DNA from: a virus
Direction: 5' to 3' (one strand)
IMG/VR virus record: IMGVR_UViG_3300024513_000031
Location: 1-48,036 of that record
DNA: 48,036 bases
Position numbers and translations under genes: made by a program. Positions 1-7,949 of this stretch are shown here, one piece after another. Under the pieces are notes generated by a model. That model searched no databases and was not told where the DNA came from. It saw only the letters and a program-made list of their open reading frames with translations. How positions within the stretch are numbered: position 1 is the first letter of the stretch; each line of letters opens with the position of its first letter.

Positions 1-2
1 AA

Positions 3-2885
3 ACAGATTTGTTGTCAATGATATCTAGCGTATGTTCACAGTTAGCGCTAGATTACTTCGTAGAATTAAATGGGTTTGTTATTACAGTCCGTGTTGTATC
101 AACATACAATCAATTTCCAGTAACTGCACTACAAGACTTGGTAGCAAATGGACTTGGTAATAATGTTTCAAGTTATAACAGAGGTGTTAGTTTAGCAAAA
201 GAAAACACAACATCAAGTATGTTAGTTGGACCTAATATAGAACAAATATATTTAACTAATAATGGTTCTAGATATTACGGAAAAGATTTTAATGGCAATC
301 CTATATTTGGACAGCCAGCATTAGTAACCTTAGTAAAAAGATCGTTGAATGGCGCATCATTACCAAGCAATGAAGAAGAAGACGCTGCTGGATGGCAAGG
401 TGACGATCAATTTAAATACTATAAAGTATATACTGACATTGTTCCTGTTTTAATCAAGAATAATAAATTGGCATATCTATTAGGAACTACTGTATTAGTT
501 TCAATGCTTTTTGAATTAGAATTAGCTCATGAGTGTAAAATTGGAGGAGATGGAGGAAATGATGAAAGTTTTCAAGATTATTTAAAAAGATTTAGATATG
601 ATTTGCATTTAGCTTTAGGTGGTCCGGCTGGAACAAGTAAGCCAAATTTGTTTAGAGATAGTGGTTTTGGAGAAACATTACAAGATGAAAGGGCTGGCAT
701 ACAAGGAATAGATGAATATAGTGAAAATGTTCAATTATTAATGGATGCCTTAAATGAAACATATTCAGATATGGGTTTTGCATTTTCTATTGGTGATCAA
801 ATCTATGTTCGTAATGAAGGTGATAAATATCAATTTAGTCGTGAATTAACTCAATCGGCTTGGTTTAAAGAATTTGAAGATGGTCAAGTACAATTTGGTG
901 ATGGTTATAATATAACAAAATTAATAAATGCTAGCGATTTAAGATTTAAGCCATTTTTAATATCAGAAAAAGAAGTTACTGGCTCTATATCGTCAAATTT
1001 GGGCGGATATGTAGTTCCTGTTGAAAGCTCCGCCGAAATGGTTCTTGCAGTACCAGGAAATCAAGGTAATCAAGGGATACCATATACTAACTCTCCGGCT
1101 TTTGTAACTAATGATTTAGCAATTTATTCATACGGAATGCAATTTGATAAATATCCATATCCAATATGGAATACTTTAATGGCTGTTTTAAAATCTGAAA
1201 CAATGGATGCTGGACTAAAAACGGTTAGAATAAAAACAGGAACAGGGCAGAAAAAAACAGGCGGAAGATTTATTGATGTTCCAAATAATCCAATAGCTGC
1301 TGGAATACCAGTAAGAGATAAGCTTTTAAGTTATGGTCCTTGGGGTGTAATTGGTCGTGCCGGAAAAACAGAAGTTGAATTAGAACCTAGTTTAACACCT
1401 TGGAATTGGGGCAGCACCGCATTAATGGATGCTTATGGCAAACAAAAAGTAGCAAGCAATTTAAGTTTTCTACAATATAACGAAGAAGGTGATTTAACTG
1501 TAACTGGATTACCGAATACTGAGTTTGGAAATATAATGCAAATGGTTGGCGTTTCTTTAAGTTCTATCAATATAAATATTGATTCTAAGTCAGGATTTCA
1601 AACCACATATCGTTTTAGAAGATTTTCGCCAAAGTTTGGTACATTAAATCAAACAAGAATTAATCAGTTAAAAACATTTAGCGATGGGTTAAAAGATGTT
1701 AGATCAAGAGTTATAGAAACAGCGTCATCTACAGACTACTCTCTTGCAGAACTTGGTTTATCAGCTAGGGCTGGTCGTGATGCTTTAGTAAGAGCGAAAA
1801 AAAGAGTTAAAAGTGGAAAATTAGGTAAAAACAAAAACAGTCCTCATATTTATTTTATGTCTACTACTGATGCTTCGATAACAGATAATGATAACCAAGT
1901 TATAGCTAATAATATATATACTGGAGATCAAGAAGACATAGCAAGATTTTGTACTGGTTTTTTAACAACAGATGTTCAAAATATGGCAGCTATGTCTTTA
2001 GATGGTCTTATTAGGCCATTTTTAAATTTCTATGGAGCTTATGGAGAAGTTCCTGGTCCGCTTGAAAATTTAAAAGTTTATTTACCAGTTCTTACAAACC
2101 CAGAAAATGAAACAGCTTTATTAAATTCGGTAAATCTTAATCCATTTAATGTTTTTAATGATGTTCAAAGTATATACGCAGCATCATTTTTGACTGGTCA
2201 AAATCAATTGGCAGAAACAACGGATGTTGAAAATGTAAAACCATTTGCTTTGCGTGGCCCATTAATGGTTTCTGGATGGGGTTTTGATAGATATACTTTA
2301 CAAGCAGTACCAAAAGTTGGTGAAGATAGAATAAGTGAACCTTATCCAGATAGTAATGATAATAAAGAATCTACTGTTCAACAAAATAATTCATTTAAAA
2401 CTGGTCCAGTAGATTTAGTTTGGGATGAAGCTAGAGGTGTTTGGACTAATAATAGTATAGCCACATTTTATATAGATCCAGAAGATGATCCTATTAAAGC
2501 TGGGGAGTTTGGGTCTGGATATATTTATATAAATGACTTGCAAAGTTTAGTAACTAAAGGAAACGAGTATGTTAAAGTAAGAATATTTAATGGATCTGGA
2601 AGAGAATGGAATGACAGAACTGATAATTCAATTAATAATGTTATAGGATTATTTGACGCTAATTTAAATACATGGTTTGGTTTACCTATAGATATAGATC
2701 CTAGCGGTAAAACAGAAGATGTTCCTTATGTGCATAGTGTATCTTGTAGTGGAAATAGTTTAGTTATAGAGAAAAAAGTTATGAAATTTAAAAATGGAAT
2801 TTTAAAAGAAGTTGTAGATAGTGGAAGCGGGGCAGGAACAAGCACGACTACTTTATCTCCAACTACTACAACGCCGAGTTTTTAA
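3..2885 (+). CDS. Large virion structural protein (5' end outside window)
   Basis: The reading frame is open to the left edge, so the gene starts upstream. The first in-window start-like codons are TTG at 9 and ATG at 18, and neither has a ribosome binding site in view. About 960 residues are visible. They are rich in Asn, Gly, Ser and Thr, with no signal peptide or clear catalytic motif, which is typical of tail or baseplate proteins. A segment near residues 530-560 reads TTYRFRRFSPKFGTLNQ, a pattern I associate with large phage structural proteins. The chain ends in a short Ser/Thr/Pro-rich low-complexity tail. It is followed after two bases by a vWA-like gene. The structural role is inferred from composition and context; the exact component is unknown. 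Confidence 0.55.
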   Translation, partial: TDLLSMISSVCSQLALDYFVELNGFVITVRVVSTYNQFPVTALQDLVANGLGNNVSSYNRGVSLAKENTTSSMLVGPNIEQIYLTNNGSRYYGKDFNGNPIFGQPALVTLVKRSLNGASLPSNEEEDAAGWQGDDQFKYYKVYTDIVPVLIKNNKLAYLLGTTVLVSMLFELELAHECKIGGDGGNDESFQDYLKRFRYDLHLALGGPAGTSKPNLFRDSGFGETLQDERAGIQGIDEYSENVQLLMDALNETYSDMGFAFSIGDQIYVRNEGDKYQFSRELTQSAWFKEFEDGQVQFGDGYNITKLINASDLRFKPFLISEKEVTGSISSNLGGYVVPVESSAEMVLAVPGNQGNQGIPYTNSPAFVTNDLAIYSYGMQFDKYPYPIWNTLMAVLKSETMDAGLKTVRIKTGTGQKKTGGRFIDVPNNPIAAGIPVRDKLLSYGPWGVIGRAGKTEVELEPSLTPWNWGSTALMDAYGKQKVASNLSFLQYNEEGDLTVTGLPNTEFGNIMQMVGVSLSSININIDSKSGFQTTYRFRRFSPKFGTLNQTRINQLKTFSDGLKDVRSRVIETASSTDYSLAELGLSARAGRDALVRAKKRVKSGKLGKNKNSPHIYFMSTTDASITDNDNQVIANNIYTGDQEDIARFCTGFLTTDVQNMAAMSLDGLIRPFLNFYGAYGEVPGPLENLKVYLPVLTNPENETALLNSVNLNPFNVFNDVQSIYAASFLTGQNQLAETTDVENVKPFALRGPLMVSGWGFDRYTLQAVPKVGEDRISEPYPDSNDNKESTVQQNNSFKTGPVDLVWDEARGVWTNNSIATFYIDPEDDPIKAGEFGSGYIYINDLQSLVTKGNEYVKVRIFNGSGREWNDRTDNSINNVIGLFDANLNTWFGLPIDIDPSGKTEDVPYVHSVSCSGNSLVIEKKVMKFKNGILKEVVDSGSGAGTSTTTLSPTTTTPSF

Positions 2886-2887
2886 TA

Positions 2888-4042
2888 ATGTCAATAGAAA
2901 TAATTGACGGATGTGGTTGTTGCGGTCCTACTACAGCAAGAATTACATTTTGTGATTTAAAATTACTTTTTTTAAATTTATATAATAAATCTGTTACAGT
3001 AGCAACAAACAGAAATCTTATAGCAAAAAATTTAAAATTAGAAATAATTATTATAATAGATAACACAGGAAGTATTAGTTATTCTCAATGGCAACCAAAT
3101 GCTATAAATTTATTTAAAGGTTTTATTTACAATTTAAATCTTTTAAGTAATGTAAAAGTTGTACAAATAAATAATTATGTAAATAATATGGAAGATTGGA
3201 TTTATGATTCATATAGAGAAATACAAAATTCTAATAACGAAATTATTATAGTAATAAATACTATGGATAGTTCTGTTCATTATAATTCACTATATAACTA
3301 TTCAATACCAATTATTGGAACAGATAGAGAATTGCCAAGTGGAATAACAAGCAAAAGTCATTTGCAATTATATGAATATGATGTTGGATTATTCAATCAA
3401 TTGGTTCAAAGTTCAAGCTTAACTAAAATAATAGAAATTGGAGATATAATTGGAAAAGGTGGAAGTTATCAACAAAATCCATATTTTAAACAAGTAAAAA
3501 ATGAAATTTCTAATTTATTTCCGATTAATTCGGATGGAAGTGAAGCCCCAATTGTTTTAGGAGGAATAACTAATTGCGAAAATCCAAGTTCTCTTATTGC
3601 AATAGGAAAATCTGTAGGTAAAGGTCTTAGTTGTCTTTGTGGTCCTCCATCTAAAACATTTTATAAGAGTTTTCCATATTTAATTTCTCAAACATTTAGA
3701 ATAAAAATTGATTTTACAACTTGGGATAATTTATTTCATAAAAATGCATATTATGAAGCAAATTTTGGATTTAGTGAAAACATAGCATTAGATTGGCAAG
3801 TATCATATAGTGGAACTCAAGGAAATCCTTGGTTAATAACTAATAACGGAAAAACTATTAAATTTACAATAGAAGATTCATATAATTGTGGTGGAACTAA
3901 TAATTTAGTTCAATCAGGAAAAGCAGAATGTATAGTGTCATTAAATAATGCTGTTACAATGACATTTGATTTTGATGGCATAGTAGAACATCAAGCAGAT
4001 GGTTATGAACAGATAAAATTTTATTTAGATGAGTTTATATAA
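2888..4042 (+). CDS. von Willebrand A-like (MIDAS) protein, probable virion-associated
   Basis: 384 aa. After a Cys-rich start (CGCC near residue 10), a run of hydrophobic residues leads into IIIIDNTGSIS. Asp58, Thr60 and Ser62 fit the DxS/TxS metal-ion-dependent adhesion site that opens vWA domains. Alternating beta strands and helices follow (EIIIVINTMDSS near residue 125), as expected for a Rossmann-like vWA fold. The C-terminal third is rich in aromatic residues and Asn and could be a beta-sandwich. vWA domains bind protein ligands through a divalent metal. Its place between a structural gene and a glycosyltransferase suggests a virion or host-surface role, which is inference. It starts two bases after the previous stop, so it is probably translationally coupled. 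Confidence 0.5.
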   Translation: MSIEIIDGCGCCGPTTARITFCDLKLLFLNLYNKSVTVATNRNLIAKNLKLEIIIIIDNTGSISYSQWQPNAINLFKGFIYNLNLLSNVKVVQINNYVNNMEDWIYDSYREIQNSNNEIIIVINTMDSSVHYNSLYNYSIPIIGTDRELPSGITSKSHLQLYEYDVGLFNQLVQSSSLTKIIEIGDIIGKGGSYQQNPYFKQVKNEISNLFPINSDGSEAPIVLGGITNCENPSSLIAIGKSVGKGLSCLCGPPSKTFYKSFPYLISQTFRIKIDFTTWDNLFHKNAYYEANFGFSENIALDWQVSYSGTQGNPWLITNNGKTIKFTIEDSYNCGGTNNLVQSGKAECIVSLNNAVTMTFDFDGIVEHQADGYEQIKFYLDEFI

Positions 4043-4043
4043 A

Positions 4044-4856
4044 ATGTTAACTATCGGTCTTCCTACATATAAAGACTTTGATGGCTGTTACTTCACGACA
4101 CAGGCGCTGCGTCTATATCATGATATGGATAATTGCGAAATACTTGTAATAGATACAGAAGAAAAAGGTTGTAAAGATTTAAAAACATTATGCGAAAATA
4201 CAGGAAGTAAATATTTTCATGAGCCATCAGCTGCTCATACTCCATCAGAAGCTAAAAATTTTGTTTTTGAAAGAGCGACTAAAGATTATGTACTATGTAT
4301 AGATTCTCATATATTGCTTCCACAGAATGTTATTAGAAATTTAAAAGACTATATAGCAATACATAATCCAGAAAAGGATTTATTACAAGGGCCTTTACTC
4401 TACGATGATCTACAAAATATAGCCACACATTTTAAACCAGAGTGGTCTGGACATATGTATGGTGTTTGGGGAACAGATCCAAAAGTATATGCCGGATATC
4501 CATTTGACATACCAATGCAAGGAATGGGTCTTTTTTGCATGAAAAAGGCTAATTGGCCTTGGTTTAATAGGAAGTTTAAAGGGTTTGGTGGCGAAGAGGG
4601 TTATATACAGGAAAAAGTTCGTCAAAAAGGTGGAAAAACGCTTTGTTTGCCATTTTTAAAATGGGTACATAGATTTGCTCGCCCAAATGGAGTACCATAT
4701 AAATTAAGTATAATTGATAGAATAGCTAACTATTTAATAGGTTGGCATGAGCTAGGATTAAATTATAATGAAGTAACAGAACATTTTTCAAAACATGTAC
4801 AAACTCATGAGCTTTTAGAGGCTATTCATAGGTTTGAAGTATCAAAAATGGTGTAA
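4044..4856 (+). CDS. Glycosyltransferase family 2 (GT-A fold)
   Basis: 270 aa from ATG 4044. An in-frame ATG at 4029 would overlap the previous gene by 14 bases; the ATG one base after that gene's TAA is preferred. The N terminus MLTIGLPTYKDFDG is a GT2 start. It is followed by ILVIDTEE and YVLCIDSHILL, the usual place of the DxD-like metal and nucleotide-sugar motif, here D-S-H. A later GEEGYIQEKVRQKGGK segment matches the acceptor-side acidic motif of GT2 enzymes. It would transfer a sugar from a nucleotide donor. Sitting among virion genes, it may glycosylate a structural protein; the acceptor is unknown. Confidence 0.78.
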   Translation: MLTIGLPTYKDFDGCYFTTQALRLYHDMDNCEILVIDTEEKGCKDLKTLCENTGSKYFHEPSAAHTPSEAKNFVFERATKDYVLCIDSHILLPQNVIRNLKDYIAIHNPEKDLLQGPLLYDDLQNIATHFKPEWSGHMYGVWGTDPKVYAGYPFDIPMQGMGLFCMKKANWPWFNRKFKGFGGEEGYIQEKVRQKGGKTLCLPFLKWVHRFARPNGVPYKLSIIDRIANYLIGWHELGLNYNEVTEHFSKHVQTHELLEAIHRFEVSKMV

Positions 4857-4885
4857 TTATTATTGAATAATAGGAGAAAATACAA
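4850..4885 (+). promoter_or_regulatory. Promoter-like motif, AT dyad and strong Shine-Dalgarno before a virion gene
   Basis: GGTGTAATTA (4850-4859) overlaps the stop of the preceding gene and matches a motif RGTGTAWWWA seen in other intergenic gaps of this window. A near-perfect AT dyad follows: TATTATT (4858-4864), a central G, then AATAATA (4866-4872). AGGAG (4872-4876) lies nine bases before the ATG at 4886. The Shine-Dalgarno is clear. The promoter and dyad roles are inferred. Confidence 0.35.
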
Positions 4886-5545
4886 ATGTCTACCCCAAGT
4901 ATAGCGTTCTATATTAATCCAAACACAATAGTAAATGGCGAATTTTCTATTAATGCTGTTTCTGGAAGCGGTCTTGGTTTTTATGGCAACGGATTTGGAA
5001 CATCTGTACAAGTAAACAATTTTCAAGAAAGAACATTTTTAACTAATAGTTCTGGTGTTTCGCAAGGACCAGAAGCGAGAAATGTAAAATATATCGCTGC
5101 TGCTTCTGCCATACTAGGTCAAGAAACTCCAGGTAGTTCAACTCCAATAAATGTGACTGGAATACCAAACTACTTATCAACTTTAAATATTAGGTTTACT
5201 CATCCAACAACTCAAGTTAGAACTCAAAATGCTAAAATGATTATTTATGATCGTAGTAGCATAGCTAATAAAGCTAGCGGTGTTAGTACATATGCTTATG
5301 AAGTTATTCATCCAGATCCATCACAGTCTGTTGCTGGCTCTGGTTCTGGATCTTGGACAAATGTTACGGAAACAGGAACATTTCTAACACTAAGAAATAG
5401 TCCTGGTACAAGCGGATTAAATGCCGTTGGAAATACTACTGGATCTGGATTAAGACATGATTGGTATGTTGCTCTTAGCGCATCGCCAACAGGAATTGGA
5501 TCTAAGACTCAGTACGGGCTTTATGTAAGCCTTGAGTATCTCTAA
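4886..5545 (+). CDS. Gly/Ser/Thr-rich virion-type protein
   Basis: 219 aa, preceded by a strong AGGAG site. The sequence is rich in Gly, Ser, Thr and Asn with short beta-type strands (FYINPNTIVNGEF, YLSTLNIRFTHP) and ends in HDWYVALSASP...YGLYVSLEYL. There are no Cys residues, signal peptide or transmembrane segment. This looks like a small beta-rich virion protein such as a head decoration, tail or fibre component. I recognise no specific family, so the role is inferred from composition and from being the last gene of the + strand virion block. Its last 44 bases overlap the 3' end of a convergent gene. Confidence 0.5.
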   Translation: MSTPSIAFYINPNTIVNGEFSINAVSGSGLGFYGNGFGTSVQVNNFQERTFLTNSSGVSQGPEARNVKYIAAASAILGQETPGSSTPINVTGIPNYLSTLNIRFTHPTTQVRTQNAKMIIYDRSSIANKASGVSTYAYEVIHPDPSQSVAGSGSGSWTNVTETGTFLTLRNSPGTSGLNAVGNTTGSGLRHDWYVALSASPTGIGSKTQYGLYVSLEYL

Positions 5546-5747
5546 TACGACTCTTTAGTTCTTCTTCAAAAAGCATTTTCATATCAGATGAGAAGGGGAG
5601 ATCGGTTTTATTAAACCATTCAATCTCCCCTCTTAAATCATCTACAGTCATAGCCTTTAGCTTTTCTGCTATGTAGCTATTTGTAAGCAAAATAGTTGAT
5701 ATAAAATCAGTCTTCTTTTGCTTCGCCACGATATTTCGACCATCCAT
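5502..5747 (-). CDS. Small hypothetical protein, start uncertain
   Basis: The frame is open from 5843 (TTG) to 5502. It overlaps the zinc-ribbon gene upstream, whose stop is at 5707. The ATG at 5747 (81 aa) is given here; an inner ATG near residue 33 of that form would give about 49 aa. The part beyond the overlap (DFISTILLTNSYIAEKLKAM, then VDDLRGEIEWFNKTDLPF) is helical, charged and looks protein-like, which supports a real gene. The last residues are encoded antisense to the end of the convergent virion gene. Function is unknown. It is the last gene of the long - strand run. Confidence 0.4.
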   Translation of the reverse strand: MDGRNIVAKQKKTDFISTILLTNSYIAEKLKAMTVDDLRGEIEWFNKTDLPFSSDMKMLFEEELKSRIRDTQGLHKARTES

Positions 5748-6078
5748 TGTGTGGTCCATATTGTCCATTTTCACGATCTGGTTTTCCGTTTTCATCAAGC
5801 CTTCTAACAGGAAATAGTCCGCCACCATCTTGTCGCTGTCCAAAGCTTAATCTAGCCCTACACTTTGGATTATTACATACAAATTCAAAATATTCGTATG
5901 TCTTTTTATTCTTTTCAACATTCCTTGTACTTGGTCTAATATCAGTTCCGCCACAACAACCACATTTTGACTCATTGAAAATTTCATGGACATTTGCCAT
6001 TTCTCGGAAGATATCTTTTACGCTATCTCCGTCAATTTCAATTGTGCCAAAATGCACTTTTACATTAGCCTTCATCAT
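5707..6078 (-). CDS. Zinc-ribbon protein of the phage recombination neighbourhood
   Basis: 123 aa. A Cys-rich knuckle at residues 39-42 (CGCCGG) pairs with Cys68 and Cys73 (VCNNPKCRARLSFGQ), giving a zinc ribbon. The segment RARLSFGQ followed by GGGLFPVRR is a pattern I know from small phage proteins that sit beside single-strand annealing or recombination proteins. The N terminus (KANVKVHFGTIEIDGDSVKD) looks like a small beta domain. It starts inside the stop of the upstream gene (4-base overlap), so the two are probably coupled. A nucleic-acid role is likely but inferred. Confidence 0.6.
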   Translation of the reverse strand: MMKANVKVHFGTIEIDGDSVKDIFREMANVHEIFNESKCGCCGGTDIRPSTRNVEKNKKTYEYFEFVCNNPKCRARLSFGQRQDGGGLFPVRRLDENGKPDRENGQYGPHNGWSKYRGEAKED

Positions 6079-6737
6079 TTTCTCCAGTCTTGTTCAAAAC
6101 CCTTGAACTTGGGGGAGATAGAAGCATTATTCCTTTGCATTTCGCTTAAGTGTGCAATAACAGTAACTGCACTCTTATAAGGAATGTCTTCTAATCGTCC
6201 AGTAAATTTAAAGTCTTTTGCAGCAGAAAGATACTTAGTAATATTAATATCATTCCTCTGACAAAGTACCTCAATAAATTTTATCTGAGTTTGAGTTATT
6301 TTTCCATCAGAAAGTGCATCTTCATGTGGAACGGCGACAGCTTCTTCAGCAGCAATAACTTTTCTCAATCTCAATGCTTTTCTTAGCACACGACCTTCAG
6401 CCCTTGTTTCTGCAACAGCTGTAGCAAATACTGCAAACCTAGCATCACAATTACTTGCGCTACAATCAGCAGCAGCTTCATAAGACAGAATGTCTTGCTC
6501 TGGGTCATTATCTGGAAGAATGTCTATCCTATACTTTAGAACACAACAATAACCATTAGACATAGTTGGACATTGAACAATATCAACATGAGTCTTATTT
6601 ATCTTGCCAAGAACTAACTCTGTAACACGCCTTAGTCCATCTACAGTAGGATTGCCATCTACCAATTCTTCATTAGTGAACAAAGAAAGCACATAGTCAT
6701 TCCATTCGGGCGAATTAAAACTTGGTTTATCAGACAT
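6075..6737 (-). CDS. Possible Rad52-like single-strand annealing protein
   Basis: 220 aa. The N terminus (SPEWNDYVLSLFTNEELVDG, then P-TVDGLRRV) and the central AETRAEGRVLRKALRL recall the Rad52-type core, where a helix with alternating Arg/Lys and 'RALR' lies on the DNA-binding face. Cys residues at 90-100 (DCSASNCD) flank the beta region. The C terminus (ITQTQIKFIEVLCQRNDINI) resembles the short helical tails of phage annealing proteins. It is followed by the zinc-ribbon gene with a 4-base overlap. I infer a recombination role at low to moderate confidence; no catalytic motif exists to test it. If correct, the phage has both a RecA-type recombinase and an annealing protein. Confidence 0.4.
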   Translation of the reverse strand: MSDKPSFNSPEWNDYVLSLFTNEELVDGNPTVDGLRRVTELVLGKINKTHVDIVQCPTMSNGYCCVLKYRIDILPDNDPEQDILSYEAAADCSASNCDARFAVFATAVAETRAEGRVLRKALRLRKVIAAEEAVAVPHEDALSDGKITQTQIKFIEVLCQRNDINITKYLSAAKDFKFTGRLEDIPYKSAVTVIAHLSEMQRNNASISPKFKGFEQDWRK

Positions 6738-7504
6738 TAAAACTCCTCAGTATAAATTTCAAAATAATTTTCTTTGCTGTCTTTTAAAGATTGTATCGTC
6801 TGATCTATCTTGGTCAAGGTTTTTTTCATGCGAATATCAGAATCATCACCTTTAGTAATAACTCTAATCAAAGCAAAACCATTAGATAATAATAAACCTG
6901 TTTTTTTATTATCGCTTTTCTGTCTCTTTGCAAGACTGTCTTTTCCCCATATTGGCTTAAAGTGTGTTGGGCCATCAACTTCAATAGCTATGCCTTTTAG
7001 ATTTTTTGTTGACAATGATATAAATAAATCAATATGTTGTTTTTCGGCAAATAAATAGTGCATAGATACTGAATATCCCATGCCCATTAACCCATTCATT
7101 AAATATTTTTCCAGACGACTTCCTTCTATACTAGCTCTTCTTAAAGCTAAAGCGCTTTCATATCTTAACTCTTCAATCTTAGAATCTGACATTGCTTCCC
7201 AATTTTTTCTTGATACATCAGATCGTCTTTTTCTTTCTTTGGAGGGCATATTTTTCCAATTGTTTAACATAGACTCGCCTATTTTATCTTTAGTTTCTTG
7301 CTTAACCTTTTTACCTTTTGTTGGATGTTTAGCTACTCCAGTTTCTAAAGCTTTTGACTGAGCTTCAGAATGATCTCTTATTTCAATTCCGTTTTTAATT
7401 AATTCACGCCTTATCTTATTTGGATAAGTTTTAAACTTTTTAGCTATTTCATATGTAGACATGTTTTCATTTAAATAACAATTAATTACTTTTTGTATGT
7501 CCAT
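6737..7504 (-). CDS. EDxHD (Vsr-like) homing-type endonuclease with N-terminal helix-turn-helix
   Basis: 255 aa. Residues 1-45 form a helix-turn-helix (STYEIAKKFKTYPNKIRREL). A NUMOD3-like segment follows (KHPTKGKKVKQETKDKIGES). The C-terminal half carries the nuclease core: GSRLEKYL (Glu), HIDLFI (Asp), IAIEVDGPTHF (acidic residue and His) and QKSDNKK (Asp). This is the EDxHD arrangement of homing endonucleases related to very-short-patch repair nucleases. Such enzymes cut an intein-less or gene-less allele and spread by repair. It overlaps the upstream gene by 23 bases and ends by sharing one base with the start of the Rad52-like gene, so it is packed into the operon. Its target is unknown. 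Confidence 0.7.
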   Translation of the reverse strand: MDIQKVINCYLNENMSTYEIAKKFKTYPNKIRRELIKNGIEIRDHSEAQSKALETGVAKHPTKGKKVKQETKDKIGESMLNNWKNMPSKERKRRSDVSRKNWEAMSDSKIEELRYESALALRRASIEGSRLEKYLMNGLMGMGYSVSMHYLFAEKQHIDLFISLSTKNLKGIAIEVDGPTHFKPIWGKDSLAKRQKSDNKKTGLLLSNGFALIRVITKGDDSDIRMKKTLTKIDQTIQSLKDSKENYFEIYTEEF

Positions 7505-7949
7505 AGTACAACCTGTAAATCTTGTTAAGGTCTATTTCTGGTATTACTGCACACGGTTCTCTGTTCCAACATTTTTTAAAAATATCTGCGTGTTCATCAT
7601 TTTCTACAATTATTTTTAATTGTTCATTTCTATATATTTTTTCAAAATCGTTATACTTAAAGTCATTTTTAAAATACCATTCTAAATCGTATAAATATAA
7701 ATATTTTTCTGATTTTGAACCATTTTTTAAAATACTTTCAGCTGTTTTTATATTTGTAGAAACCAATGGAGAACTAACAAAATAAAATGAATCTTCAATA
7801 GAAAATGTTGGCATATTGTAATTTAGTAAAGATTTGCCTTTGTTTTCGCAGAAAAGCAGTACATCTCCTATAAAATATCGAGTATTTTCAAATATGGTAT
7901 GTATTAGTTGCGAGTTACAATCGCTATTAACAGCAAATCCGATTCTCAT
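7482..7949 (-). CDS. Hypothetical protein of the sugar cluster
   Basis: 155 aa. Not recognised. It begins MRIGFAVNSDCNSQLIHTIF, like a Rossmann-type first strand and helix, and later has YLYLYDLEWYF and IIVENDEHADIFKKC followed by CAVIPEIDLNKIY. The last part resembles the donor-side end of a GT-B domain, where a 'transfer name to the list' strand is followed by a helix. It has no convincing nucleotide-sugar motif and is half the usual size, so it may be a truncated or highly reduced glycosyltransferase-like protein. It overlaps the GHMP kinase-like gene by four bases (ATGA), which ties it to the sugar cluster. Confidence 0.45.
   Translation of the reverse strand: MRIGFAVNSDCNSQLIHTIFENTRYFIGDVLLFCENKGKSLLNYNMPTFSIEDSFYFVSSPLVSTNIKTAESILKNGSKSEKYLYLYDLEWYFKNDFKYNDFEKIYRNEQLKIIVENDEHADIFKKCWNREPCAVIPEIDLNKIYRLYYGHTKSN

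Noticed and set aside
2866-3066. 66-aa frame on the - strand
   Set aside because: Lies wholly antisense to the vWA-like gene start; no ribosome site and no protein-like pattern.
5747-6106. 119-aa + strand frame over the zinc-ribbon gene
   Set aside because: Antisense shadow: the - strand frame has conserved Cys spacing and is coupled to its neighbour.
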